Source: Candidatus Dadabacteria bacterium (lineage in GTDB: Bacteria > Desulfobacterota_D > UBA1144 > Nemesobacterales > Nemesobacteraceae). From it: 51,349 nucleotides of DNA. Positions 37,210 through 45,913 of this stretch are shown one piece after another. Made by a program: the position numbers and the translations under genes. The DNA lies in NCBI GenBank assembly GCA_007571325.1, contig RKRQ01000089.1, positions 1 through 51,349 of the forward strand, read 5' to 3'. Under the pieces are notes generated by a model. The model was not told where the DNA came from and searched no databases. It saw only the letters and a list, made by a program, of their open reading frames with translations. Every line of letters begins with the position of its first letter. Within the stretch, counting starts at the first letter, position 1.

Positions 37210-37935
37210 TTGTTAATAATTCCCGCAATAGACTTAAAAGACGGAAATTGCGTACGGCTTCTAAAAGGAGAAGAAGGTACGGAGACCGTATTTTCAGAGA
37301 GCCCGGCCGATACAGCGAAAAAGTGGGAACGGTGCGGAGCCAAGTGGATTCATGTCGTAGACCTCGATGGAGCTTTCAGAGGGAATCCCAGAAATTTCGA
37401 AGCGGTAGAAGAAATAGTTCGTTCCGTTTCCTCAAATGTTCAGGTTGGAGGAGGCATAAGAAATATAGCCACTGTAGAAAAATACCTGGAAATTGGTATC
37501 AAGAGAGCGATAATAGGCACCTCGGCTTTTACTGACAGACCCTTTCTTGAGAATATCTGCAAAAGATTTCCCGGCAAAATAGCTGTTGGAATCGATACAA
37601 GGGGAGGAAAAATAGCCCTGCGCGGATGGAAAGAAACAATAGACGCAAGTATTGCCGAAACAATGTTTGTATTGCGTGATATAGGGGTATCGATTGTAAT
37701 CCATACAAATGTTGACAGGGATGGAACCATGGAGGGAATAGATACTACCTCCATAAACAATTTTCTTTCTCTGTGTCCCCTTCCAGTAATTGTTTCAGGC
37801 GGTATCGCATCGCTTGCCGACTTGAGAGAGATAGAATCCATCGGAGATAACAAACTGCTTGGAGCCATCTTGGGAAAATCACTTTACACAGGCTCCATCA
37901 ATCTTAAAAACAGTATACAAAGGTTCCAGAAATAA
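37210..37935 (+). CDS. hisA: Phosphoribosylformimino-5-aminoimidazole carboxamide ribotide isomerase
   Basis: A 241-residue TIM barrel. The N-terminal [17 protein letters not shown] holds catalytic aspartate D8. The first-half phosphate site is VQVGGGIRN and the second-half [11 protein letters not shown] is followed by IVSGGIAS. HisA performs the Amadori rearrangement of ProFAR to PRFAR, the substrate of HisF, encoded next. The start is TTG 37210, supported by GAGG seven bases upstream. Only hisA and hisF of the histidine pathway are here. Confidence 0.97.
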   Translation: MLIIPAIDLKDGNCVRLLKGEEGTETVFSESPADTAKKWERCGAKWIHVVDLDGAFRGNPRNFEAVEEIVRSVSSNVQVGGGIRNIATVEKYLEIGIKRAIIGTSAFTDRPFLENICKRFPGKIAVGIDTRGGKIALRGWKETIDASIAETMFVLRDIGVSIVIHTNVDRDGTMEGIDTTSINNFLSLCPLPVIVSGGIASLADLREIESIGDNKLLGAILGKSLYTGSINLKNSIQRFQK

Positions 37936-37936
37936 A

Positions 37937-38698
37937 ATGATTTCTAAAAGAATAATTCCATGTCTTGATGTAAAAGACGGAAGAGTGGTAAAAGGGGTAC
38001 GCTTCGTTAATCTCCGAGATGCCGGAGACCCTGTTGAAGTGGCAAAAAAGTACAGCGAAGAAGGAGCCGATGAAATAACGTTTCTTGATATTACAGCTTC
38101 CCACGAAAAAAGGAAAACGATGATAGATGTGGTTGAGCGGACTGCGAGTGAGGTTTTTGTACCTCTAACGGTAGGAGGGGGTTTAAAAACCGTGGAAAAC
38201 ATAAGAGAACTTCTACTGGCAGGAGCAGATAAGGTTGCAATCAACACGGCGGCCATAACAGATCCAGATTTCGTAAAGCGGGCTTCTGACAGGTTTGGAA
38301 CCCAGTGCATAGTGGTCGCCATAGATGCAAGGAGAAAAAAGGACGAGGGTTGGGAGGTCTTCACTCACGGTGGACGCAATCCGACCGGGATAGACGCAAT
38401 CGTCTGGGCCGCGAAGATGGAGAATTTCGGAGCGGGTGAAATCCTTCTAACTAGCATGGACAGGGATGGCACAGAGGATGGGTATGATCTTGAACTCACA
38501 AAAGCGGTATCTGAGACGGTCGGCATTCCTGTAATAGCTTCGGGAGGGGCGGGAGAACTCGTACACCTGCTCGAAGCCGTAGAGACGGGGCGGGCGGATG
38601 CCGTATTGTGCGCCTCAATTTTTCATTACGGCAAGTATTCAATAAATCAAGCGAAGGAATTTTTGTCAGAGAAAGGAGTACTTGTAAGACTGCCGTAA
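37937..38698 (+). CDS. hisF: Imidazole glycerol phosphate synthase cyclase subunit
   Basis: A 253-residue TIM barrel from ATG 37937; the track's start at 37859 lies inside hisA. The N-terminal [19 protein letters not shown] includes catalytic D11, and [14 protein letters not shown] holds the second catalytic aspartate. VGGGLKT and ASGGAGEL bind phosphate. With HisH it converts PRFAR and ammonia to imidazole glycerol phosphate and AICAR. The ATG directly follows the hisA stop. hisH is not in the window. Confidence 0.97.
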   Translation: MISKRIIPCLDVKDGRVVKGVRFVNLRDAGDPVEVAKKYSEEGADEITFLDITASHEKRKTMIDVVERTASEVFVPLTVGGGLKTVENIRELLLAGADKVAINTAAITDPDFVKRASDRFGTQCIVVAIDARRKKDEGWEVFTHGGRNPTGIDAIVWAAKMENFGAGEILLTSMDRDGTEDGYDLELTKAVSETVGIPVIASGGAGELVHLLEAVETGRADAVLCASIFHYGKYSINQAKEFLSEKGVLVRLP

Positions 38699-38716
38699 AA
38701 AGAGGTTTACTAAATC

Positions 38717-39763
38717 TTGCTTATACGAAACCAGACCGAGGAAAATGAAAAAAAGTTGCTCAATCCAAGAGCAGCTCTGAGTTGCGAATCCAAGGGAAGA
38801 GTGAAGCCTGAGCGTGAATGCGATATAAGAACATGTTTTCAGAGGGACCGAGATAGAATAATTCACTGTAAAGCCTTCAGAAGACTCAAGCACAAAACCC
38901 AAGTATTCATTTCTCCCACCAACGATCACTACCGCACTAGGTTGACCCACGTAATAGAGGTCTCCCAGATAGCTCGAACCATATCTAAAGCACTTATGCT
39001 TAACGAAGATCTGACCGAAGCCATAGCACTTGGTCACGACCTCGGTCACACTCCTTTCGGCCACTCCGGCGAAGAAGGACTGAATGAAGTGTGTCCCGGT
39101 GGATTCAAACATGTTTTTCAGAGCATACGTATTATAGATGTAATTGAACGTGACGGGGCGGGGCTTAACTTGACGCATGAAGTCAGAGACGGAATTGCAA
39201 AGCACTCCAAGAGATGGGGCAAAGAAGGAATAGAAACTGAAGAAGACAGACCACTTACACTTGAAGGCCAAGTAGTCAAGATCTCAGACCTTGTGGCTTA
39301 TGCAAATCACGATCTTGATGACGCGGTCCGCTCGGGTATCATATCGGCCAGCGATGTTCCCGCAGAATATATCTCGGTCCTCGGAGGTACAGCTTCACAA
39401 AGAATAAACACAATGGTGGTCGACATTGTGGAGCAGACCATCTCAAGAGGCGGAACGAGAATTCTAATGAGCGATAAAGTGTTTGAAGCGCTTCTGGACC
39501 TCAGAAGGTATCTCTACGAGAACGTCTACGTAAGCGAGAGACTGCTTTCACTTCACAATAAATCCAAAAAAGTCGTAAAGGAACTCTACTCATATTTCTG
39601 CCAAAACGAGAAAATCTTCCGCCAGAACTATAATAGAATCCCCGTACGAAAGGATGAACTACTGGAAACAACCGTGTGTGATTTCATAGCGGGAATGTCC
39701 GATCTTTACGCTCTATCGCTTTACCAAAAAATATTTCTTCCGACCAGATGGACAAACAACTAG
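38717..39763 (+). CDS. dgt: Deoxyguanosinetriphosphate triphosphohydrolase-like HD protein
   Basis: A 348-residue HD-superfamily protein of the Dgt type. FRRLKHKTQVFISPTNDHYRTRLTHV begins the HD domain, and ALGHDLGHTPFGHSGE contains the His-Asp metal motif. A second conserved aspartate lies in VKISDLVAYANHDLDDA. Family members hydrolyse dNTPs to deoxynucleosides and triphosphate; this shorter form is usually annotated dGTPase-like. The start is TTG 38717, with AGAGG 11 bases upstream. It lies between hisF and mqnA on one strand. Confidence 0.94.
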   Translation: MLIRNQTEENEKKLLNPRAALSCESKGRVKPERECDIRTCFQRDRDRIIHCKAFRRLKHKTQVFISPTNDHYRTRLTHVIEVSQIARTISKALMLNEDLTEAIALGHDLGHTPFGHSGEEGLNEVCPGGFKHVFQSIRIIDVIERDGAGLNLTHEVRDGIAKHSKRWGKEGIETEEDRPLTLEGQVVKISDLVAYANHDLDDAVRSGIISASDVPAEYISVLGGTASQRINTMVVDIVEQTISRGGTRILMSDKVFEALLDLRRYLYENVYVSERLLSLHNKSKKVVKELYSYFCQNEKIFRQNYNRIPVRKDELLETTVCDFIAGMSDLYALSLYQKIFLPTRWTNN

Positions 39764-39809
39764 GAGATGCAGGATATAGAAGCATGAACAAAAAAAGGGG
39801 GACAGGCCG

Positions 39810-40619
39810 TTGATAAATCTCGGTGCGGCGCCTTTCCTTAACATGCGACCGCTCATTTACCCTCTGGAGAAAGGGATAGTGAAGCACAGCTTCAATATAA
39901 TGTATTTTGACCCTTTTCTTCTTTCTGAAAACCTGTCTAAAGGAGTAATAGACGTCGCGCCCATTCCCTCAATTGAATTTCTAAAAACCGAAGATTACTC
40001 CATCCTGCCGGGTATTTCCATATCCTCCTTCGGAAAAGTCGACAGCGTAATACTCAATGCGCACACAAAAATAAAAGAAATAAAGAGCGTGTCGGTTGAC
40101 AGTAGGTCTAGGAGTTCGACTGCATTGCTGAGAATAGTTATGGAGCTCTTCTTGGGTCTTAAACCCGAATACGTAAAAAGAGAACCCGGAAACGGTTTCC
40201 TCAAAGGGGTTGATGCCGGAATGCTTATAGGAAACGCCGGTCTTCAGGCCCGTCATCTTCTTGCTGACAAAGCTCCTTTCACCTACGACCTCGGGGAACT
40301 ATGGACAAAGGAAACGGCTCTTCCTTTTGTATATGCCGTAATGGCTATTAAAAAGGGAGACTATGTAACTGCTGAAGGCTGCAGATGTCTTCTTTCAATA
40401 AGAGAACAAGGCGTGGTACTCGCCCCAGAAATAGCAGATATAGAATCTGAAAAACTCGGACTCAGCAGAGAACAATGCCTGACCTACCTCCAAAAAAGAA
40501 TCAAATACGACTTTGACATATCTAAGATTAACGGACTCACGAAATATCGCGATCTTCTTTTTGAACTCAACGAAATAAAGAGCAAATATGAAATCGACTT
40601 TTACTCATACACGTCGTAG
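39810..40619 (+). CDS. mqnA: Chorismate dehydratase (futalosine pathway)
   Basis: A 269-residue periplasmic-binding-fold enzyme. The N-terminal LGAAPFLNMRPLIYPLE and VDVAPIPSIEF-like block (IDVAPIPSIEFL), then DSRSRSSTALLRIV and a C-terminal GELWTKETALPFVYAVMA, are characteristic of MqnA. It dehydrates chorismate to 3-enolpyruvylbenzoate, the first committed futalosine-route step. The start is TTG 39810, preceded by a GGGGG run. It is followed by mqnD 23 bases downstream. Confidence 0.94.
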   Translation: MINLGAAPFLNMRPLIYPLEKGIVKHSFNIMYFDPFLLSENLSKGVIDVAPIPSIEFLKTEDYSILPGISISSFGKVDSVILNAHTKIKEIKSVSVDSRSRSSTALLRIVMELFLGLKPEYVKREPGNGFLKGVDAGMLIGNAGLQARHLLADKAPFTYDLGELWTKETALPFVYAVMAIKKGDYVTAEGCRCLLSIREQGVVLAPEIADIESEKLGLSREQCLTYLQKRIKYDFDISKINGLTKYRDLLFELNEIKSKYEIDFYSYTS

Positions 40620-40642
40620 ATGAAATTAAGAAGGAGATAAAA

Positions 40643-41476
40643 ATGGAAAAACTGATTATGAAGCTGGGGCACAGTCCTGACGCGGATGACGCATTTATGT
40701 TCTACGCAATAGCGAGCGGCAAGGTAAATTCAGAACAAATTGCCTTTGAGCACGTGATCGAAGACATACAATCCCTTAATAGAAGAGCCCTAAAAGCAGA
40801 ACTTGAAGTCACGGCAATTTCTGCCCACGGGTACTTGAGCGTACAGGACAACTATCGGATTCTCTCCTGCGGAGCCAGCATGGGAAAAGGTTACGGACCC
40901 ATAGTAGTTGCCAAGGAAAAAATTTCTAATCTTAGAGGAAAAACCGTAGCTGTACCTGGAAAACTCACCACTGCCTATCTTCTTCTGAACCTCTATGCGG
41001 ATGATTTCATCCCGGTGGAAGCATCTTTTGACGAGATAATGGACAAAGTGCTTTCTGGAGAAGTGGATGCGGGTCTTCTGATACATGAAGGGCAGCTTAC
41101 TTATGAGGAGCTTGATCTCGAACTTCTGCTTGATCTCGGAATGATATGGGCACAGGAAACCGACCTTCCGATGCCGCTTGGGCTTAACGTCATAAGAAGA
41201 GACATACCTCAAGGGCTTGACACTGAAACTCTACGGGTACACAAAGAAAGTATAGAATATGCTCTTTCAAACAAGGTAGAAGCTCTTGATTACGCAATGC
41301 GCTTTGGAAGGGGGATGAGCGAAGATACGGGAGAAAAATTCGTCTTAATGTACGTGAATGAATGGACTAGAGATTTGGGTGAAAGCGGAATTGGAGCACT
41401 TGAACATCTTTTCGAAAAAGCTCAAAGAAAAGGAATGATTTTAGAAAAGCCTAGGCTTGATATTCTTTGCGACTGA
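40643..41476 (+). CDS. mqnD: 1,4-dihydroxy-6-naphthoate synthase (futalosine pathway)
   Basis: A 277-residue MqnD: GHSPDADDAFMFYAI at the N-terminus, TAISAHGYLSVQDNYRILSCGASMG, and LIHEGQLTYEE with the conserved histidine near residue 150. It cleaves cyclic dehypoxanthine futalosine to 1,4-dihydroxy-6-naphthoate on the way to menaquinone. AAGGAG lies at good spacing before the ATG. Its 3' end converges, seven bases apart, on the operon that encodes the deaminase needed for the same route. Confidence 0.95.
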   Translation: MEKLIMKLGHSPDADDAFMFYAIASGKVNSEQIAFEHVIEDIQSLNRRALKAELEVTAISAHGYLSVQDNYRILSCGASMGKGYGPIVVAKEKISNLRGKTVAVPGKLTTAYLLLNLYADDFIPVEASFDEIMDKVLSGEVDAGLLIHEGQLTYEELDLELLLDLGMIWAQETDLPMPLGLNVIRRDIPQGLDTETLRVHKESIEYALSNKVEALDYAMRFGRGMSEDTGEKFVLMYVNEWTRDLGESGIGALEHLFEKAQRKGMILEKPRLDILCD

Positions 41477-41483
41477 TTCTCCT

Positions 41484-42536
41484 CTATATAATTTTGTCAA
41501 CAAATCCCAGCAGAAAATTTATGAGACGACGAAACTCTTCTTCCCGTCTCCACGGCATTCTTAGTCTGTCGCTTATTTCAATCTGGATTGCAGGAACCGA
41601 AAACCGGTTCGCGGCGAATTTTGCCACAGTCATCTGTTTTGCGGCGGGGAATATATCAGTGCCTCCAGCCAAGATTCCATGTTCTTCTGTGGTAAGATAG
41701 AATTTATCAAGAATATCGAAAGCCGATAAAAGAAATTCCCTCCCCTTTCCCACACCCGGAAATAGATCCTGAGGTCTCTCGTTTCCGGTACCGTGTATGT
41801 CGAGGATAAGATCTACCTTCCTCTCGGAAAGAATTTCCCCAAGTTTATTTTTAAAACTACAGTCGTCATAGTAATTCGGGTCTTTCTCCTGTTCTCTGTT
41901 TGAATAGAGACAGTGACAGCCAAGAACTATATGCAGAACTGCCCCGAGAGCGGCAGTATAAAACTCATGACGCTTGAGCTTCCCCATTCTCCTATGAGCG
42001 GTCGAATGTGGACAAGTAACCAGAACAGGGACAGTGCCTTCAAGAAAAATGTTTTCTTCGCAGCCGCCATAGGGTTTCATCCTGTAATACTGTTTTTGGA
42101 TATTCTCAAAAGCAACGGCAAAAGAAAAAGGGTCCGTATCAGATAGACTGAAATCTGAAAACCAGTTGCCGTTTCTTATTATGTCTAAATCTCCTATACG
42201 CTTTCTAAGTTCAAATCCAGGCTCATAGGCGTAGAAAAACTCTTCTTCGCAACAGATAGTAGTTCTTGAAAAAAGCTTTTCATCTACAGACTCAAGAAAG
42301 TCAATGCGCCTCATAAAAACTTCTGAGTCCTTGGGAAGTTCATAAAGCTCTCCCTGAACCGCTAGTGGGGAAGCTTCATCAAACATAGCTGCCGGATAGC
42401 TAAAAGGAGTACTGTATAGAGTTCCGGGAACTCTCATCATCCTAAGCAATTTGCATTGTTCGAGGTGCTTGCTTCTCCGTTCGCCTTTTCGCAGGGTTCC
42501 ATAGACAAAAAACTTTCCGGGTTTCCCTTGAGTCAT
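41484..42536 (-). CDS. Fusion of a gamma-glutamylcyclotransferase-like domain with an N-formylglutamate-amidohydrolase-like domain
   Basis: A 350-residue protein with two domains. Residues 8-125 form a GGCT/AIG2-like domain: FVYGTLRKGE supplies the substrate-binding YGTLR, and E82 in IDFLESVDE fits the catalytic glutamate. Residues 165-350 resemble N-formylglutamate amidohydrolase or related zinc hydrolases: PVLVTCPHSTAHRR, LILDIHGTGNERPQD and IQIEISDRLR could give metal-binding His, Asp/His and Glu. I do not recognise this pairing as a standard architecture. It is the last gene of the dodecin-dapF-like-deaminase operon. A role in trimming gamma-glutamyl compounds is inference. Confidence 0.75.
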   Translation of the reverse strand: MTQGKPGKFFVYGTLRKGERRSKHLEQCKLLRMMRVPGTLYSTPFSYPAAMFDEASPLAVQGELYELPKDSEVFMRRIDFLESVDEKLFSRTTICCEEEFFYAYEPGFELRKRIGDLDIIRNGNWFSDFSLSDTDPFSFAVAFENIQKQYYRMKPYGGCEENIFLEGTVPVLVTCPHSTAHRRMGKLKRHEFYTAALGAVLHIVLGCHCLYSNREQEKDPNYYDDCSFKNKLGEILSERKVDLILDIHGTGNERPQDLFPGVGKGREFLLSAFDILDKFYLTTEEHGILAGGTDIFPAAKQMTVAKFAANRFSVPAIQIEISDRLRMPWRREEEFRRLINFLLGFVDKII

Positions 42537-42552
42537 CCTAGATAATGAAAAA

Positions 42553-43812
42553 CTAATGCTTGTGGCAAGCGCAGGAGTCTTTGCGGTAGATAAAATTTCC
42601 CCCTGCCATGGAGAACTGAAGATTCTCCCGCTTTGAAGATACTATGCAGAGATAAGGATCGGGATCAATCTTGTTCTGATAATTAATGCATATGATATCA
42701 GCACTTTTTCCAATCTCGAGACTTCCCGTATTTTCTTCAATAAAAAGGGCTCTGGCTCCACCAAGAGTTGCAGCATATACCGCCAAGCTGGCACTACTCT
42801 GTCCTATTCCCTGTTTAACCATCATATAATACAGAGATCTAATCTCCTCAAAGAAATCAAGGTCCGTATTGCTTGAAAGTCCATCGGTTCCAAGTCCTAC
42901 CCTGCCATGATCAAGAATAAGACGCAAGTTTGGTTTCCCCACTTTCAAAAAAACATTGCTCCTGGGGCAAAGAATAATTCCTAAATCAACGCGTCGGGCT
43001 ATCTCCATGTCTTCTTCAGTTACCTGGACCATGTGAACCGCGGACAGTTTTACATCCTTTCCGCGAAGATACTTTTCTATGTATCGCGTCGGAGTATCAG
43101 CAACCGGCCTTTCAAAAGTTTTTTTTCCTATCAATGGAAAGACTTTGCGCTCAAATTCATTGGGAAGTTTTTTTAAAAAATCGACTTCTTCAGGACTTTC
43201 ACCTAGATGAATTCCCGATGCAACCGAATTCTCGCACGCACAAGCGAAAACAGCATCCAAAAGTTCCGGTCCGCAGGAATAAGGCGCATGAGGAAAAGGC
43301 CTTTCCTCGTAAAGATATTCATTTTTAAACTCAATTGAGGGAAGTTTCGGTAAAATGCGGTCAAAAAGTTCAAGAAACGCGATTACTCTTGCTCCCGAGT
43401 TTCTGAGTATTTCCCTTCCACAAAAATCCAAAGATGATATCTCCCCTACAGTTGTGACCCCGCTTTCTATGACATCACGAAGACCAACTCTCATTGAATC
43501 CTTCACAAAGTCCTGATCTATTCCACCGGACTTAAGAACGATTAAGCGCTCAAGCCATCCGGTAAAATTCTTAAAACCCTTGATCTTTCCCTTCGTCCAG
43601 CTTAGTTCAAGGTGGGTGTGAGCATTTATAAAACCGGGGAGTATTATCGAGTTTGGCTTTTCCACTTTCTGAAAACCGGGATAGGATGGCTCGATATTTC
43701 CTGATTCCCCTATATCAACGATACGGCCTCGGTCTATAACCACCGCTCCGTTTCTAATTGGCTGGGAACTTATCGGAACAACAAAGTCAGCCGTTAAAAG
43801 CAGTTTTTCCAT
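42553..43812 (-). CDS. Amidohydrolase, probable aminodeoxyfutalosine deaminase
   Basis: A 419-residue metal-dependent deaminase of the cytosine/adenosine-deaminase-like group. Metal ligands are H65 and H67 (FINAHTHLEL), H202 (GIHLGE), H260 (AVHMVQ) and D310 (GTDGLSSN). SGVTTVGEISS and HAPYSC are typical. In organisms with the mqnA-mqnD route that form aminodeoxyfutalosine, an enzyme of this group converts it to futalosine or its analogue, and adjacency to mqnA/mqnD supports that job. The C-terminus ends in an unusual Cys/His cluster, CACHKH. Guanine or S-adenosylhomocysteine deaminase is the alternative. Confidence 0.82.
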   Translation of the reverse strand: MEKLLLTADFVVPISSQPIRNGAVVIDRGRIVDIGESGNIEPSYPGFQKVEKPNSIILPGFINAHTHLELSWTKGKIKGFKNFTGWLERLIVLKSGGIDQDFVKDSMRVGLRDVIESGVTTVGEISSLDFCGREILRNSGARVIAFLELFDRILPKLPSIEFKNEYLYEERPFPHAPYSCGPELLDAVFACACENSVASGIHLGESPEEVDFLKKLPNEFERKVFPLIGKKTFERPVADTPTRYIEKYLRGKDVKLSAVHMVQVTEEDMEIARRVDLGIILCPRSNVFLKVGKPNLRLILDHGRVGLGTDGLSSNTDLDFFEEIRSLYYMMVKQGIGQSSASLAVYAATLGGARALFIEENTGSLEIGKSADIICINYQNKIDPDPYLCIVSSKRENLQFSMAGGNFIYRKDSCACHKH

Positions 43813-43834
43813 TGAAAATAGGGAACCAGCCGGT

Positions 43835-44713
43835 CTAAAAATTCATCGCGGAGGGATTTTTAAGCTTGGAAAGCAGACTGTCGCTTAATACTCCCGAAAA
43901 AACCTCTTCTACCTCGCCACGCATTGTTATTGACCAGTCTTCCGCAATGTTTATATCAAGATGCCCACCGGGCATCAAAACTCTGAGCTGTCGTTCAGTA
44001 AGACCTGATTTTACGCATGCGGCTGCGACGGCACATGAACTGCTGCCGGAGGCAAGAGTGTAACCCGCTCCTCTTTCCCAGATCAGAATACGAACGCTGT
44101 CGCGCGAGACCACCTGAGCAAACTGAACATTCGTTCTGTTCGGAAAGAAGGGGTGATTTTCTATTTCGGGTCCAAGTTTTCTTATAATATCTTCTCTAAG
44201 TTCATCACAGAAAATAATACAGTGCGGATTGCCCACTGAAACGGCCGTAAAATCAAATTCCCCTGCCCTGAGTACAAGACGCTGAGACACAACTTCTTCT
44301 TTGTTTATGTCTACAGGGATTTCATCCGCCCTGAAAGTTGCCGTTCCCATTTCCACAGTGACATGGTGGACTTTTCCTTCTCTTTCCTCAACTTCGGCTT
44401 TAACAAAACCACCTGGAGTGTCTATGGAAAAAGCTTTACTAGAGGCATGTTTTCTTTCATAAAGGTACTTGGCGAAAATCCTGAGCCCGTTTCCGCTCTT
44501 CTCCGCTTCACTTCCGTCAGGATTGAGAATCCTAAGTCCGAAATCCGCCTTGGCGGAGGGGACAAGAAGCAGTATACCGTCCGAACCTATACCATAATTT
44601 CTATGGCATAAAAGTTCTATGGCAGCCTTGTCGAGATTAAAGTCTATTTCAGTACTGTCTAAGACAATATAATCATTTCCCAACCCGTGTGATTTAACAA
44701 AACAGTTCATCAC
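43835..44713 (-). CDS. Diaminopimelate epimerase homologue with both catalytic cysteines replaced by serine
   Basis: A 292-residue protein with the whole DapF fold: VKSHGLGNDYIVLD at the start, NPDGSEAEKSGNGLR near residue 64, SVGNPHCIIF near residue 159 and ERGAGYTLASGSSSCAVAA near residue 213. In canonical DapF, cysteines at CGNG and ACG act as the base pair that inverts the alpha carbon. Here they read SGNG (S73) and ASG (S222). The surrounding binding residues are kept, so the protein is not simply decaying. It may use a different substrate or chemistry. It sits between dodecin and the deaminase gene. Confidence 0.85.
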   Translation of the reverse strand: MMNCFVKSHGLGNDYIVLDSTEIDFNLDKAAIELLCHRNYGIGSDGILLLVPSAKADFGLRILNPDGSEAEKSGNGLRIFAKYLYERKHASSKAFSIDTPGGFVKAEVEEREGKVHHVTVEMGTATFRADEIPVDINKEEVVSQRLVLRAGEFDFTAVSVGNPHCIIFCDELREDIIRKLGPEIENHPFFPNRTNVQFAQVVSRDSVRILIWERGAGYTLASGSSSCAVAAACVKSGLTERQLRVLMPGGHLDINIAEDWSITMRGEVEEVFSGVLSDSLLSKLKNPSAMNF

Positions 44714-44751
44714 TTTATTTTCAGTTTTGGGAAAATATTCTGGAAAAAATG

Positions 44752-44955
44752 CTAATCCTCCAGAATGAAAGTGATTCTGACATGGGAACGGTACTCGGTG
44801 ACCTTCCCATTTTCTATATGGGCATTCATTTTCGTTATCTCGACTCCGGTAAGGCCTCTTATTGTCTTGTTCGCCCTATCAAGAGCCTCTTGTACAGCAT
44901 CATCCCATGATTTCTCGGATGATCCTATCACTTCCGTCACTCTAGCTACAGCCAT
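44752..44955 (-). CDS. Dodecin (flavin-binding protein)
   Basis: A 67-residue protein matching dodecin throughout: VARVTEVIGSSEKSWDDAVQEAL, then ANKTIRGLTGVEITKMNAHIENGKVTEYR. Dodecins form hollow 12-mers that store and quench flavins (or coenzyme A in some lineages). AAGGAGG lies six bases before the ATG. A TTACAA-ccctaca-TTGTAA inverted repeat (44989-45007) lies 34 bases upstream and may be an operator. It heads the operon dodecin, DapF homologue, deaminase, GGCT fusion. Confidence 0.96.
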   Translation of the reverse strand: MAVARVTEVIGSSEKSWDDAVQEALDRANKTIRGLTGVEITKMNAHIENGKVTEYRSHVRITFILED

Positions 44956-44988
44956 AGCAATCCTCCTTAGAACAGTCCGTCGGTATAA

Positions 44989-45007
44989 TTACAACCCTAC
45001 ATTGTAA
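44989..45007. promoter_or_regulatory. Inverted repeat upstream of dodecin, possible operator
   Basis: TTACAA and TTGTAA are separated by seven bases in the 102-base gap between ccsA and dodecin. The dyad is perfect over six bases on each side. Binding of a regulator is conjecture. Confidence 0.3.
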
Positions 45008-45057
45008 CTTCATTTCTGCATCTTTGTAAACCTCCGCCGCAGAACATTTGTTTTGCA

Positions 45058-45861
45058 TCATTCAAATTTGTGCTGTCCCGGGGAAATATACCCCACAACA
45101 AACGTTATCACCACAATACAGAATCCAATCACAGCCCCTAGTGCAGCCTTCCTACCTTTCCACCCAAGCGAAAGGCGTCCATTTATCAAAAAGGCGTAAA
45201 GAAGCCACGTAACAGTCGACCATGTTTCCTTTGCCCCCCACGTCCATACCTCGCTCCATATTTCCCTTGCCAGCATAAAACCGATTACCAAACTGATGGT
45301 AAGAAGTGGAAACCCAAGGAGAAGGCTCAGGTGATTTATTTTATCAAGAGTTGTAAGGGAAGGAAATTTTTTCAGATGGTTTCCGATTTTTTTCGACTTT
45401 AGCTGGTTTTCCTGAAATATGTAGATTGCACCTGTGAGAAACGATATAGCGAAAAATGCTTCTCCAAGAAAAATGGAAAGTATATGCGTGAGTATCCAGG
45501 GGTTGGCAAGAGTCGGGTCTTGGGTAATCATGCCATTCGGAATGATCAGGTAGGGAAAGGTTCCAAGAAAAGCAACAGGAAGCACGAACGCACCAAGCAC
45601 CGGGGTCTTGAATTTTAGCTGTGAGACTAAAAAGACAAGAGCTATTAACCACGAAAAAATAAAAAGGGACCTAGACATGCTTCCAGCTAGCGTATCCCCG
45701 CGGATGAGAAAAACGATCAGAAGTGAGGTATGGATAAGCACTCCCGCAATAGCAAAATAGACCCCGACCCGGGAGATTCTTCTTTTCTGAGACCAGAGGT
45801 ACGTTCCATAGGAAAGGGAAGAAAGCAGGTAAAAGAGCGAAATCAGATATATGACCTTCAT
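45058..45861 (-). CDS. ccsA: Cytochrome c assembly protein, CcsA/HemX type
   Basis: A 267-residue protein with eight predicted membrane helices. The tryptophan-rich loop EVWTWGAKETWS near residue 220 is the heme-handling motif of the CcsA/CcmC/HemX group, and histidines at HILSIF and near the end (GQHKF) are candidate heme ligands. CcsA-type proteins carry heme across the membrane for cytochrome c maturation, which the oxidase at 12-15 kb needs for its fused cytochrome domain. In many bacteria this form lies next to hemA; here it follows prfA by 52 bases. A HemX-like role in heme synthesis is the alternative. Confidence 0.85.
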   Translation of the reverse strand: MKVIYLISLFYLLSSLSYGTYLWSQKRRISRVGVYFAIAGVLIHTSLLIVFLIRGDTLAGSMSRSLFIFSWLIALVFLVSQLKFKTPVLGAFVLPVAFLGTFPYLIIPNGMITQDPTLANPWILTHILSIFLGEAFFAISFLTGAIYIFQENQLKSKKIGNHLKKFPSLTTLDKINHLSLLLGFPLLTISLVIGFMLAREIWSEVWTWGAKETWSTVTWLLYAFLINGRLSLGWKGRKAALGAVIGFCIVVITFVVGYISPGQHKFE

Positions 45862-45913
45862 TGAAGGTATATTCTATTTGCGTGGCTTGGCAAATACAAG
45901 TTGAGAAAAACTG

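Noticed and set aside
38666-39271. 201-codon minus-strand frame
   Set aside because: Lies antisense to dgt, which has a full HD motif and correct family length.
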